Source: Rothia sp. (in: high G+C Gram-positive bacteria) (GTDB taxonomy: Bacteria > Actinomycetota > Actinomycetes > Actinomycetales > Micrococcaceae). Taken from it: a DNA stretch of 64,000 nt. The DNA lies in assembly GCF_030540545.1 (NCBI RefSeq), contig NZ_JAUNVZ010000008.1, positions 88,757 to 152,756 of the forward strand. The letters are read 5' to 3'. Below are positions 33,003 through 41,205 of this stretch, piece by piece (the stretch's first letter is position 1; each line of letters begins with the position of its first letter). Under the pieces are notes generated by a model. The model saw only the letters and a program-made list of their open reading frames with translations, did not search any database and was not told where the DNA came from. The position numbers and the translations under genes were made by a program.

Positions 33003-34865
33003 GTGCCTCGTAGCGATTCGAACCCCGCACCCGCACCCCGCGACCCCGAGAAGCTCGGGCGCCGCGCCTTTGTGCTGGGTGCCGTGGGTGCATGCGGCGC
33101 GGCTCTGCTTGCCGGTCGACTGAGCTATGTTCAGGCTTTTGACCCCAGGGGCATGGCGGAAAACGCCCGCAAGCAGCGTCAGCGTGAAGAGGTACTGCCG
33201 GCTCTGCGCGGTGAGATTACCGATATTAATGGCGTGGTGCTGGCGCGTAGCGTGCAGCGCTACACCCTGGTCGCCGATCAGAGCGCCGTGGCGGACTATA
33301 GCTATTGGAATGCTGATGGTAAGTCGGTTACGGTCACCCCGACCGAGCTGGTGTATCAGCTGACCGATATTTTGCGTTCTCTGGATTCGAGCATTGACGA
33401 TAATTTTGTGAAGTCCAAGCTGGATGGCACCAGCCGCTACTCTGTTATTAAAACCAACGTGCCTCCCGCCGTGTACGACCGTATTGCTCAGCTGCAGGCA
33501 CCCTATATTTACGGCACCGTAATGACCGAGCGCCTGTACCCCAATGGCTCCCTGGCGGGCTCTGTGATTGGCCGCTATAGCATTGTGGACGAGGCCATTG
33601 AAGGTACCACCCAGACCCGCAAGCGCAATAATTCGGTGGGCATTGAGCGTGTATACGATGAGGCGCTGACCGGCAAGGACGGCAAGCGCACCTACGAGAT
33701 TAGTGCCGCGGGTGTGCGTATTCCGGTGGCTCAAAATAGCACCGAGTCGGCGGTGAACGGTAAGACCGTGCGCCTGACCATTAACCAGGATATTCAGTAT
33801 TTCGCCCAGCAGGTCATTAGCGAGCGCGCCCGCCAGCTCAACGCTGAGTGGGGTACCGCCGTGGTGATGGATATTCGCGATGGTTCTATTTTGGCGATGG
33901 CTGATTCCTCCATGATGGACCCGAGCGCCGAGACCATTGAGAACGCTTTCGATATGACCCCTCGCGCTATTTCTATGGGCGTGGAGCCCGGCTCGACCGA
34001 GAAGATCCTAACGTCTTCGGCTCTGATTGAAGAGGGCATTACCACCCCGCGCAGCATTTACGATGTGCCCGCAACCCTAACCGTTAACGGCCAGACCTTT
34101 ACCGACACCTTTACCCACCCGGCGCAGCGCCGTACCTTCTCGGGTATTATTACCGACTCGATGAACACCGGTACCGTGCTGGTCGGCCAGAAGCTGGAGA
34201 AGCGCAAGCGCTGGGAATGGCTGAAGAAGTACGGCATGGGCGAGTACACCGGTATTGAGCTAACCGGTGAGCAGCGAGGGCTGGTGCCCGAGTGGCGCCA
34301 GTGGGATGGTCGTCAGGAGTTCACGGTGCTCTTCGGTCAGGGTGTTTCCCAGACGCCTCTGCAGACCACTATGATTTTCCAGGCTCTGGCGAATAAGGGT
34401 ATTAAACTCAAGCCTCGTATTGTGGACGCGGTCATTGATCCGGATGGCACTGTGCATAAGCAGCCGGTGGCTGAGGGTACCCGCATGGTCTCCGAAGCAA
34501 CCGCTCGCGATTGTCTAACCCTCATGGAGAATGTGGTTGAGAAGGGCCACGTGCAGGATGCGCGCGTTGCCGGCTACCGTGTGGGCGGTAAGACCGGTAC
34601 CGCGGAAGCCCCGGATGAGGAGAAAGGCGGCTATCGCGGCTACACCACCTCCTTTGTGGGTGTGGCTCCGCTTGATAATCCGCGTTATGTGGTCTCTCTG
34701 ACCCTGCAGCGTCCCCAGGGCCAGGTGGGTCTGATCGGTGTGACCACTCAGTTTTCCAAGATTATGGAAAAGGTGCTGCAGACCTATAAGGTACCGCGTT
34801 CCACTACGGAACCGGAGCTGATCGAACCGCTGGTAACGGATAATTCTGCTCAAAAAAATTCTTAA
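33003..34865 (+). CDS. ftsI: Septal peptidoglycan transpeptidase (class B PBP, FtsI)
   Basis: 620 residues, GTG start after AAGGAGAGCC. An N-terminal membrane anchor (FVLGAVGACGAALLAGRLSYVQA) precedes the PBP dimerisation-type region with LRGEITDINGVVLARS. Penicillin-binding motifs: STEK (Ser331 nucleophile, Lys334), SMN (386-388) and KTGTA (Lys530). Cross-links nascent peptidoglycan at the septum, acting with FtsW. No PASTA domain at the C-terminus. The 176 bases between ftsL and this gene contain no clear terminator. Confidence 0.94.
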   Translation: MPRSDSNPAPAPRDPEKLGRRAFVLGAVGACGAALLAGRLSYVQAFDPRGMAENARKQRQREEVLPALRGEITDINGVVLARSVQRYTLVADQSAVADYSYWNADGKSVTVTPTELVYQLTDILRSLDSSIDDNFVKSKLDGTSRYSVIKTNVPPAVYDRIAQLQAPYIYGTVMTERLYPNGSLAGSVIGRYSIVDEAIEGTTQTRKRNNSVGIERVYDEALTGKDGKRTYEISAAGVRIPVAQNSTESAVNGKTVRLTINQDIQYFAQQVISERARQLNAEWGTAVVMDIRDGSILAMADSSMMDPSAETIENAFDMTPRAISMGVEPGSTEKILTSSALIEEGITTPRSIYDVPATLTVNGQTFTDTFTHPAQRRTFSGIITDSMNTGTVLVGQKLEKRKRWEWLKKYGMGEYTGIELTGEQRGLVPEWRQWDGRQEFTVLFGQGVSQTPLQTTMIFQALANKGIKLKPRIVDAVIDPDGTVHKQPVAEGTRMVSEATARDCLTLMENVVEKGHVQDARVAGYRVGGKTGTAEAPDEEKGGYRGYTTSFVGVAPLDNPRYVVSLTLQRPQGQVGLIGVTTQFSKIMEKVLQTYKVPRSTTEPELIEPLVTDNSAQKNS

Positions 34866-34987
34866 TCTAGGCTGTGAATGGGGTAAATTCCCCAACCGGC
34901 ATAGAATAGACTGGGTAGAATATTAGTAGGTCTGCGCTCTTTAGCGCCTTCGCGCGCCCTTTAATCGGCGCCCGTCGGTGCCCTGTA

Positions 34988-35060
34988 GGTGGGGGAGTCC
35001 CACCGTGAGGCGAGAGCAACAGTCGCTAGTGTGAATTGTCCGCAGATCTGTGGATCTGCG
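34988..35060 (+). promoter_or_regulatory. Structured leader upstream of murE
   Basis: Two hairpins: GGTGGG/CCCACC (34988-35004) and the 8-bp CGCAGATC/GATCTGCG with loop TGTG (35041-35060). The second ends 6 bases before the AAGGAAG ribosome site, so it could affect translation. No T run follows, so it is not a plain terminator. A separate murE transcript or cis-acting RNA is possible. Confidence 0.45.
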
Positions 35061-35075
35061 AAATAAGGAAGTGGA

Positions 35076-36782
35076 ATGAGCATGGAAAGCGAGCATCTAA
35101 CGCCCGGTGCGTTTGAGGATGTGCAGTCTTTGCGTCCGGGAATTGTGCGTGAGCATTCCCCGGCATCTATTGTGCGTGCTTTGAGCGCTCTGAGCGAGAT
35201 TCACCTGGAGCGCGATTCTGCGCGCCCTATGACCGGCATTAGCATGGATTCCCGTGCCGTGCGCGCGGGCGATCTCTATGTGGCTTTGCCCGGTGCTAAG
35301 GTGCACGGTGCGTCCTTTGCCCAAGCAGCCGTGGATGCCCAGGCGTCCGCCATTCTGACCGACCGCGCAGGGTATGAGCTCATGCAGCAGCGCGGCATTG
35401 ATCTTTCCGAGTGTTCCATCCTTCTGGCTGAGGATATCCGCCCTCTGGTGGGCCCCGCGGCCGCCCTGATGTACGGTTCTGCTGGCCAGGACACCCTGAC
35501 TCCTTTTGCGGTGACCGGCACCAACGGTAAGACCACCACCACCTATATGCTCGAGTCGGTGCTGCGCCGCGCCCTGGGATACCGCACCGGTCTGGTGGGT
35601 ACCATCCAGATTTTGGTGGATGGCGCCTCCGTACCCTCGACTATGACCACCCCCGAATCGGTGCATGTGCATTCCCTGCTCTCGCTCATGGGTGAGCGTG
35701 GCCTGGATGCCGTCGCCATGGAGGTCTCCTCCCACGCAATTGATTACCACCGTGTGGACGGCGTGAAGTACCGCTTTGCGGGCTTTACCAACCTGACCCA
35801 GGATCACCTGGATCTGCACGGCACCATGGAGGATTATTTCGCCTCCAAGGCTCAGCTCTTTACTCCCTCTCGCTGCCAGCAGGCGGTTATTACTGTGGAT
35901 GATTCCTGGGGCGAGCGCATGGCAGATACCGCAGCATCCCAGCTGGGAGAGCAGAACGTGTACCGCCTGTACACCGGCCGCGGCGCGGGCGCGGTTCTGC
36001 CGGCAAACGCTAGCGAACTGCACTGGGCTGTTGTGGATGTTGAACGCGAGGGCCTGGGGCATCGTTTCGCTCTGGTGTCCGGCAGCGGCGAGCGCGTGGA
36101 GTGCTTGACGTTCCTGCCCGCAGATTTCAATGTGTCCAATGCGGCTCTGGCGGCTCTGCTTGCCTACCTGCATGCCGATGAGGCACAGCGCCCGGCACTG
36201 CGTGCCGCCTTGGCTGATGGCTCGGCTCTGACCCCCGTGGTTCCGGGTCGTATGCAGCTCATTTCCACTGCGCCTCACGCCATTGTGGACTTTGCCCACA
36301 ACCCGGACGGTTTGACCCGCGCGTTGGAGGCCATGGATCGCCCCGGCGCCGGCCGCGTGATTATTGTCTTTGGCGCCACCGGTGAGAGGGATCAGCTCAA
36401 GCGCCCCATTATGGGTGAGATTGCTGCTCGCCACGCCGATATTGTGGTTGTGACCGATGACGATCCGCACGGTGAAGACCCGGCTCCGATTCGTGAGCAG
36501 GTTGTTGCCGGTGCCCAGGCTGCTCAGGCGGCGGGTGCTCGCGCGGCTGAAATTCTCAATATTTCTCCGCGTGAAGACGCCATTGCGCAGGCTGTGCGTC
36601 TGGCGGGGGCTGCCGACTCGATTTTGATTGCAGGTCGCGGTCACGAGACCGTGCAGGAGGTCGACGGTACCAATATTGCCCTGGATGACCGCCTGGAAAC
36701 TGCCCGTGCCCTGCTGACCAGCGGATATAGCGTACTGCCCGATTACGCCGCCATGGTTGAAGCTGCCGAGAAGAAGAACTAG
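35076..36782 (+). CDS. murE: UDP-MurNAc-tripeptide ligase (MurE), probably L-lysine-adding
   Basis: 568 residues. ATP loop GTNGKTTTTYMLE near residue 149, and TTPESVHVHSLL, AMEVSSHAIDYHRVDGV and NLTQDHLDLHG follow as usual. Adds the third amino acid to UDP-MurNAc-L-Ala-D-Glu. The specificity loop reads DDDPHGEDP (461-469), where meso-DAP enzymes have DNPR. Loss of that Arg fits L-Lys addition, as in Micrococcaceae peptidoglycan. The first ~40 residues are an extension. The ATG follows AAGGAAG. murF begins 12 bases after the stop. Confidence 0.93.
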   Translation: MSMESEHLTPGAFEDVQSLRPGIVREHSPASIVRALSALSEIHLERDSARPMTGISMDSRAVRAGDLYVALPGAKVHGASFAQAAVDAQASAILTDRAGYELMQQRGIDLSECSILLAEDIRPLVGPAAALMYGSAGQDTLTPFAVTGTNGKTTTTYMLESVLRRALGYRTGLVGTIQILVDGASVPSTMTTPESVHVHSLLSLMGERGLDAVAMEVSSHAIDYHRVDGVKYRFAGFTNLTQDHLDLHGTMEDYFASKAQLFTPSRCQQAVITVDDSWGERMADTAASQLGEQNVYRLYTGRGAGAVLPANASELHWAVVDVEREGLGHRFALVSGSGERVECLTFLPADFNVSNAALAALLAYLHADEAQRPALRAALADGSALTPVVPGRMQLISTAPHAIVDFAHNPDGLTRALEAMDRPGAGRVIIVFGATGERDQLKRPIMGEIAARHADIVVVTDDDPHGEDPAPIREQVVAGAQAAQAAGARAAEILNISPREDAIAQAVRLAGAADSILIAGRGHETVQEVDGTNIALDDRLETARALLTSGYSVLPDYAAMVEAAEKKN

Positions 36783-36794
36783 GGGGAGAAAAGC

Positions 36795-38387
36795 ATGATT
36801 TTTATGAGCGTTGCCGAAATCGCTGCGGCAACCGGCGGTGCACCCCTGGGGGTGGATAACTCGCAGCTGGACACCCTGGGTGTTACTTTTGCGACCACCG
36901 ATTCTCGCGAGGTTGTACCCGGCACTCTCTTTGTGGCTAAGCCCGGTGAAGTCACCGACGGCCATAAGTTCGTACCCGTTGCTTTTGAATCCGGTGCATC
37001 CCTAGCTCTGGTGGAGCGCGAGGTTCGCGCTGAGTCCGGTGAGCTATACCCGAGCGTGCTCGTAGACGATGTTGTGCTCGCCATGGGCAAGCTGGCAACC
37101 GCCGTGATCGCTAAGATTCGTGCGGTGCGTGCTGAGCGCGGTGAGGAACCCCTGCGTGTCTTCGGCATTACCGGTTCTGCCGGTAAGACCACCACTAAGG
37201 ACGCCCTGGCGGCTATGCTGCGTGGCTCGGGTGAAACTGTGGCTCCCGTGGGCTCCTATAATAGCGAGGTTGGCGTGCCGCTGACCGTCTTCCGTGCCGA
37301 TGAAAACACCCGTTTCCTGGTGATTGAGATGGGTGCCGATCGTGTGGGTAATATCCGCTACCTTGCCGATATGACCGGCCCCGATTTTGGTGCCGTGCTC
37401 AAGGTGGGTACCGCTCATGCCGGTGAGTTTGGCGGTGTGGATAATATTGAGCGCACCAAGGGCGAGCTGGTTGAGGGCGTATCCTCTGCCATTGTGCTCA
37501 ACGCCGATGATGAGCGCGTGCTGCGTATGTCTTCGCGCGCGAGCGTGCCGGTGCAGTACTTTAGTGCCTCCGAACCGGAAGAAGCCGACCGTGAGCGCAC
37601 CCTGGCTGCGCTGAATCTGCGCGCCAATGAGCAGGGCTGCCCCGAATTTACCCTGCGTGTGCCTGCATCCCTGAACCCCGCCGGTGTGCAGGAAGAATAT
37701 GAGATTTCCGCTCGCCTGATTGGTGAGCACCACGTCTATAATCTGCTGGCTGCTGCCTCCCTGGCGCTGTTGGCAGGCGTGTCCGCTGCCTCCATTGCCG
37801 AGTCGATGAATAGCGTGGGTGCGGTGTCTAAGTGGCGTATGGCGCGCACCGACCGTGAAGACGGCGTGAGCGTCATTAATGATGCCTATAACGCCAACCC
37901 CGAATCTATGGTGGCTGCCCTGCAGACTCTGGCGCAGCTGGGTCGAGGTGTACCCGCGCGCCGCACCTGGGCCGTTCTGGGTGCCATGTTGGAACTGGGA
38001 GATGCGAGCGTGGAAGAGCACGACCGCATTGGCCGTTTTGTGGTGCGCATGAATATTTCCAAGCTGATTGCCGTGGGTGATATCGCGAAGCCCATCTACA
38101 ATGCCGCCCATTTGGAAGGCTCCTGGGGTAATGAGGCAACCTGGGTTGAAACTACCGAGGAAGCCGCCCAGATTCTGCGCGCCGAACTGGCACCGGGTGA
38201 TATTGTGCTCTTCAAGTCCTCCAATGGTGCACGTCTGGGCCCGCTGGGTGATGAGATTGCCTTCGCGCCTGAAGCCTATGGTCGTGCAGAGGATCAGGCT
38301 CCGACCTGGTTGAGCGCTGGTGACTTTGTGGAACTGACGGATATGACGAAAATTTTTGAACAGCACAATGAGGAAGGTGCACGCTAA
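36795..38387 (+). CDS. murF: UDP-MurNAc-tripeptide:D-alanyl-D-alanine ligase
   Basis: 530 residues. ATP loop FGITGSAGKTTTKD near residue 120, YNSEVGVPLTVF, VIEMGADRVGNIRYL near 180, and VINDAYNANPESM near 360 are MurF signatures. It adds D-Ala-D-Ala to complete the UDP-MurNAc-pentapeptide. The ATG at 36795 follows GGGGGAGAA. The stop is directly followed by the mraY GTG with no gap, so the two are coupled. Confidence 0.95.
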   Translation: MIFMSVAEIAAATGGAPLGVDNSQLDTLGVTFATTDSREVVPGTLFVAKPGEVTDGHKFVPVAFESGASLALVEREVRAESGELYPSVLVDDVVLAMGKLATAVIAKIRAVRAERGEEPLRVFGITGSAGKTTTKDALAAMLRGSGETVAPVGSYNSEVGVPLTVFRADENTRFLVIEMGADRVGNIRYLADMTGPDFGAVLKVGTAHAGEFGGVDNIERTKGELVEGVSSAIVLNADDERVLRMSSRASVPVQYFSASEPEEADRERTLAALNLRANEQGCPEFTLRVPASLNPAGVQEEYEISARLIGEHHVYNLLAAASLALLAGVSAASIAESMNSVGAVSKWRMARTDREDGVSVINDAYNANPESMVAALQTLAQLGRGVPARRTWAVLGAMLELGDASVEEHDRIGRFVVRMNISKLIAVGDIAKPIYNAAHLEGSWGNEATWVETTEEAAQILRAELAPGDIVLFKSSNGARLGPLGDEIAFAPEAYGRAEDQAPTWLSAGDFVELTDMTKIFEQHNEEGAR

Positions 38388-39593
38388 GTGGTTACTGTGC
38401 TAATTGCCGGCATGTTGGGCTTTGTGCTCTCTTTTGCCGCGCTGCCGGTGTTCATCCGCCAGATGAAGGCGCTGAAAATGGGTCAGCTGATCCGCGAGGA
38501 AGGCCCCGCAGCGCACCAACATAAGGCGGGCACCCCCACCATGGGCGGCCTGGTCTTTATCCCGGCGGCAGTGATCGCCTACCTGCTGACCCTGCTCATT
38601 AGCTCGGTCCTCTACGGCACCTCCATTGTGCCCAGCGCAACCGCTCTGCTGGTGCTCGGCTTTACCCTGGGTATGTTGGGCGTGGGCGCAGCGGATGACA
38701 TTATGAAGTTCCGCAAGAAGGGCAATGAGGGCCTGACCGAAATGCAGAAGACCGTGGGTCTGCTGGCGGTCACCCTGCCTTTCGCGTTCCTTGCCTTCCA
38801 ATTCCCCAATGCTGCGGGCGTGACCCCGGCATCCACCGCGATTTCCTTTGTTCGCGATCTGCCCATTGACCTCATGGCCTTTGGCCCGGTCATTGGCACT
38901 ATTTTGATGATTGCCTGGTTGAGCCTGATTTCCCTCTCCGGTACCAATGCGGTGAACTTTACTGACGGTCTGGACGGTCTTGCCGGCGGCGTGACCATGA
39001 CTATTTTCACCGGCTACCTGGGTATTTCCCTCTGGCAGTTCGTGCACTCCTGCGCATCCGGCGCGGCAACCGCCTGCTATGAGGTGCGCGACCCGGGCTC
39101 CCTGGTGCTCATTGCCGCAGCCCTGGTAGGTTCCCTGGGTGGCTTCCTCTTCTGGAACGTCTCCAAGGCACAGGTCTTTATGGGTGACTCCGGCTCTCTG
39201 GCACTGGGCGGCGCCATGGTTGCATTCGCGATCTTTACCCGCACCGAGCTGCTGCTGTTGGTCATTGCACTGATTCCTGTGCTTGAGGTCTTCTCTGTGA
39301 TTGTGCAGAAGCTGGTCTTTAAGCAGAGCCGCAAAGCATCGGTGGCGCGCGGCGACGAGGTGCGCCACGCTTACCGTTTCTTCCGCATGACCCCCTTCCA
39401 CCACCATATGGAAAAGACCGGCGCGAACGGCCGCTACTCCATTGATAAGCGCGGTCTGGCGCCCGGTAGCGTCTCCAGCGGCGAGGTGAACTCCGTGTTC
39501 CGCTTGTGGGTTATTAATGCCCTGTGCGTGCTGGTGGCTGTTGCTCTCTTCCTGGGTAATTGGTTCTCTCAGACTTCCGGAGTGATTCACTAA
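38388..39593 (+). CDS. mraY: Phospho-MurNAc-pentapeptide transferase
   Basis: 401 residues, ten or so membrane segments. Moves phospho-MurNAc-pentapeptide from UDP to undecaprenyl phosphate, making lipid I at the inner membrane face. Motifs: AHQHKAGTPTMGG near residue 45, GAADDIMKF near 102 (Asp pair), NAVNFTDGLDGLAGG near 188, FMGDSGSLALGG, and FHHHMEKTG near 338. Start is a GTG immediately after the murF stop. Its TAA overlaps the murD ATG (TAATG). Confidence 0.96.
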   Translation: MVTVLIAGMLGFVLSFAALPVFIRQMKALKMGQLIREEGPAAHQHKAGTPTMGGLVFIPAAVIAYLLTLLISSVLYGTSIVPSATALLVLGFTLGMLGVGAADDIMKFRKKGNEGLTEMQKTVGLLAVTLPFAFLAFQFPNAAGVTPASTAISFVRDLPIDLMAFGPVIGTILMIAWLSLISLSGTNAVNFTDGLDGLAGGVTMTIFTGYLGISLWQFVHSCASGAATACYEVRDPGSLVLIAAALVGSLGGFLFWNVSKAQVFMGDSGSLALGGAMVAFAIFTRTELLLLVIALIPVLEVFSVIVQKLVFKQSRKASVARGDEVRHAYRFFRMTPFHHHMEKTGANGRYSIDKRGLAPGSVSSGEVNSVFRLWVINALCVLVAVALFLGNWFSQTSGVIH

Positions 39594-41200
39594 TGCTTTC
39601 TGATGTTATTCTCGCTCAGATTCCTGCCGATCAGCACGAGCGTGCCGCCCGCCTGGAGCAGGCGATTGCGGTCAACCCCGTCTATGAGAACGAGAAGCTG
39701 CAGGCACTAACCAGCTGGGATGCTCCCGGTTGGGCTGGTCTGCGCGTGGTTGTGCTCGGCTACGGCGAGTCTGGCCGTGCCTGCGCCGATGTGCTCTCCC
39801 AGCTGGGCGCGCATATTACGGTGCTTGACGGTTCCCTGAGCGAAGAGAAGCTCGAAGACATTGCCATGCTCAACGAGACCAACCCCGGTAGCGTGAGCGG
39901 TCTGAGCGGGCAGGCTGCCGTCTCCGTACCCCTGGTGGATGGTGCAGAACCCGATGTTGTCGTGGTTTCTCCCGGCATTGCGCCCTTTAAGAGCTGGCTG
40001 CTGGATTGCTATGAACGCCAGATTCAGGTCTGGGGCGATATTGAGCTGGCGTGGCGCCTGAATGAGCGCGCATCCCGCCCGGCACCCGCCTGGCTGTGCC
40101 TGACCGGCACCAACGGTAAGACCACCACCGTGGGCATGGTTGATTCCATTCTTAAGGCAGCGGGCAAGAAGTCCGTGCAGGTGGGCAATGTGGGTAACGC
40201 GGCAGTGTACGAGGTTGCCAACCCCGAGATTGACTATGATTTCTTCGCTGTGGAGCTCTCCAGCTACCAGCTGCACTGGACCTACTCCCTGGCGCCCCTG
40301 GCATCTGTGGTGCTCAATGTGGCTCCCGATCACCTGAACTGGCACGGTAGTTTTGAGGCTTACTGCGCCGATAAGGCGCGCATTTACCGCAATACTGAGG
40401 TGGCGTGCATTTTCAACCTGGCTCATGAGGATGTCCTGCACATGGTTGAAGAGGCAGATGTGCAGGAGGGCGCTCGCGCTATTGCTATTACCACCTCTCA
40501 GATGCCGCAGATTTCCATGCTCGGTTTCGCTGAGGAACTCATGGTGGACCGCGCCTTTTTGAAGAACCGCTATAACGAGGCGATTTTCCTGGCGGAAGCT
40601 ACCGATTTGTCTCCCATTCCGGGTAAGTGGCCGGCTAAGCACACCGCAGAGAATGCCTTGGCTGCTGCCGCCCTGACCCGTGCCGCCGGTATTGACCCGG
40701 AGGCTGTGCGCGCCGGTTTGATTGCTTTCAAGGTGGCTCCTCACCGCAATGAGATTGTGGCTCATCAGGATGAGATTCTGTGGGTCAATGACTCCAAGGC
40801 AACCAACCCCCACGCGGCGAACGCCTCCCTGAGCGCCTACCCTTCGGTGGTGTGGATTGCAGGCGGCCAGTCTAAGGGCGTGAGCTATGATGAGCTGGTT
40901 TCCACTCATGCGCCTCGCCTGAAGCAGGTGGTGGTTATCGGTACCGATACTTCGGGTCTGCGCGCCTCCCTGTCTAAGTTCGCGCCCCATGTGCCGGTGC
41001 ATATGATGACCGGTACCGTTGAGGATTCTCGCGATGGTCAGGCGGTCATGGTTGCCGCTGTGCAGCAGGCTGCCCGCGTGGCGCAGGCGGGAGATACTGT
41101 ACTGCTGGCTCCGGCGTCTGCTTCTCAGGATCAGTTCCGCGCCTATACCGAACGCGGTGATGCTTTTGCCCGTGAGGTTCGTCGTCTGCTGGGCGCCTAG
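39593..41200 (+). CDS. murD: UDP-MurNAc-L-alanine:D-glutamate ligase
   Basis: 535 residues from the ATG that overlaps the mraY stop. Nucleotide fold RVVVLGYGESGRACADVL lies near residue 50, after an N-terminal stretch. ATP loop CLTGTNGKTTTVGMV, VELSSYQLHW, and APHRNEIVAHQDEILWVNDSKATNPHA fit MurD. Adds D-Glu to UDP-MurNAc-L-Ala. Somewhat longer than typical (about 450) because of the N-terminal 40 residues and small insertions. ftsW follows 5 bases after the stop. Confidence 0.94.
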   Translation: MLSDVILAQIPADQHERAARLEQAIAVNPVYENEKLQALTSWDAPGWAGLRVVVLGYGESGRACADVLSQLGAHITVLDGSLSEEKLEDIAMLNETNPGSVSGLSGQAAVSVPLVDGAEPDVVVVSPGIAPFKSWLLDCYERQIQVWGDIELAWRLNERASRPAPAWLCLTGTNGKTTTVGMVDSILKAAGKKSVQVGNVGNAAVYEVANPEIDYDFFAVELSSYQLHWTYSLAPLASVVLNVAPDHLNWHGSFEAYCADKARIYRNTEVACIFNLAHEDVLHMVEEADVQEGARAIAITTSQMPQISMLGFAEELMVDRAFLKNRYNEAIFLAEATDLSPIPGKWPAKHTAENALAAAALTRAAGIDPEAVRAGLIAFKVAPHRNEIVAHQDEILWVNDSKATNPHAANASLSAYPSVVWIAGGQSKGVSYDELVSTHAPRLKQVVVIGTDTSGLRASLSKFAPHVPVHMMTGTVEDSRDGQAVMVAAVQQAARVAQAGDTVLLAPASASQDQFRAYTERGDAFAREVRRLLGA

Positions 41201-41205
41201 GTGGG

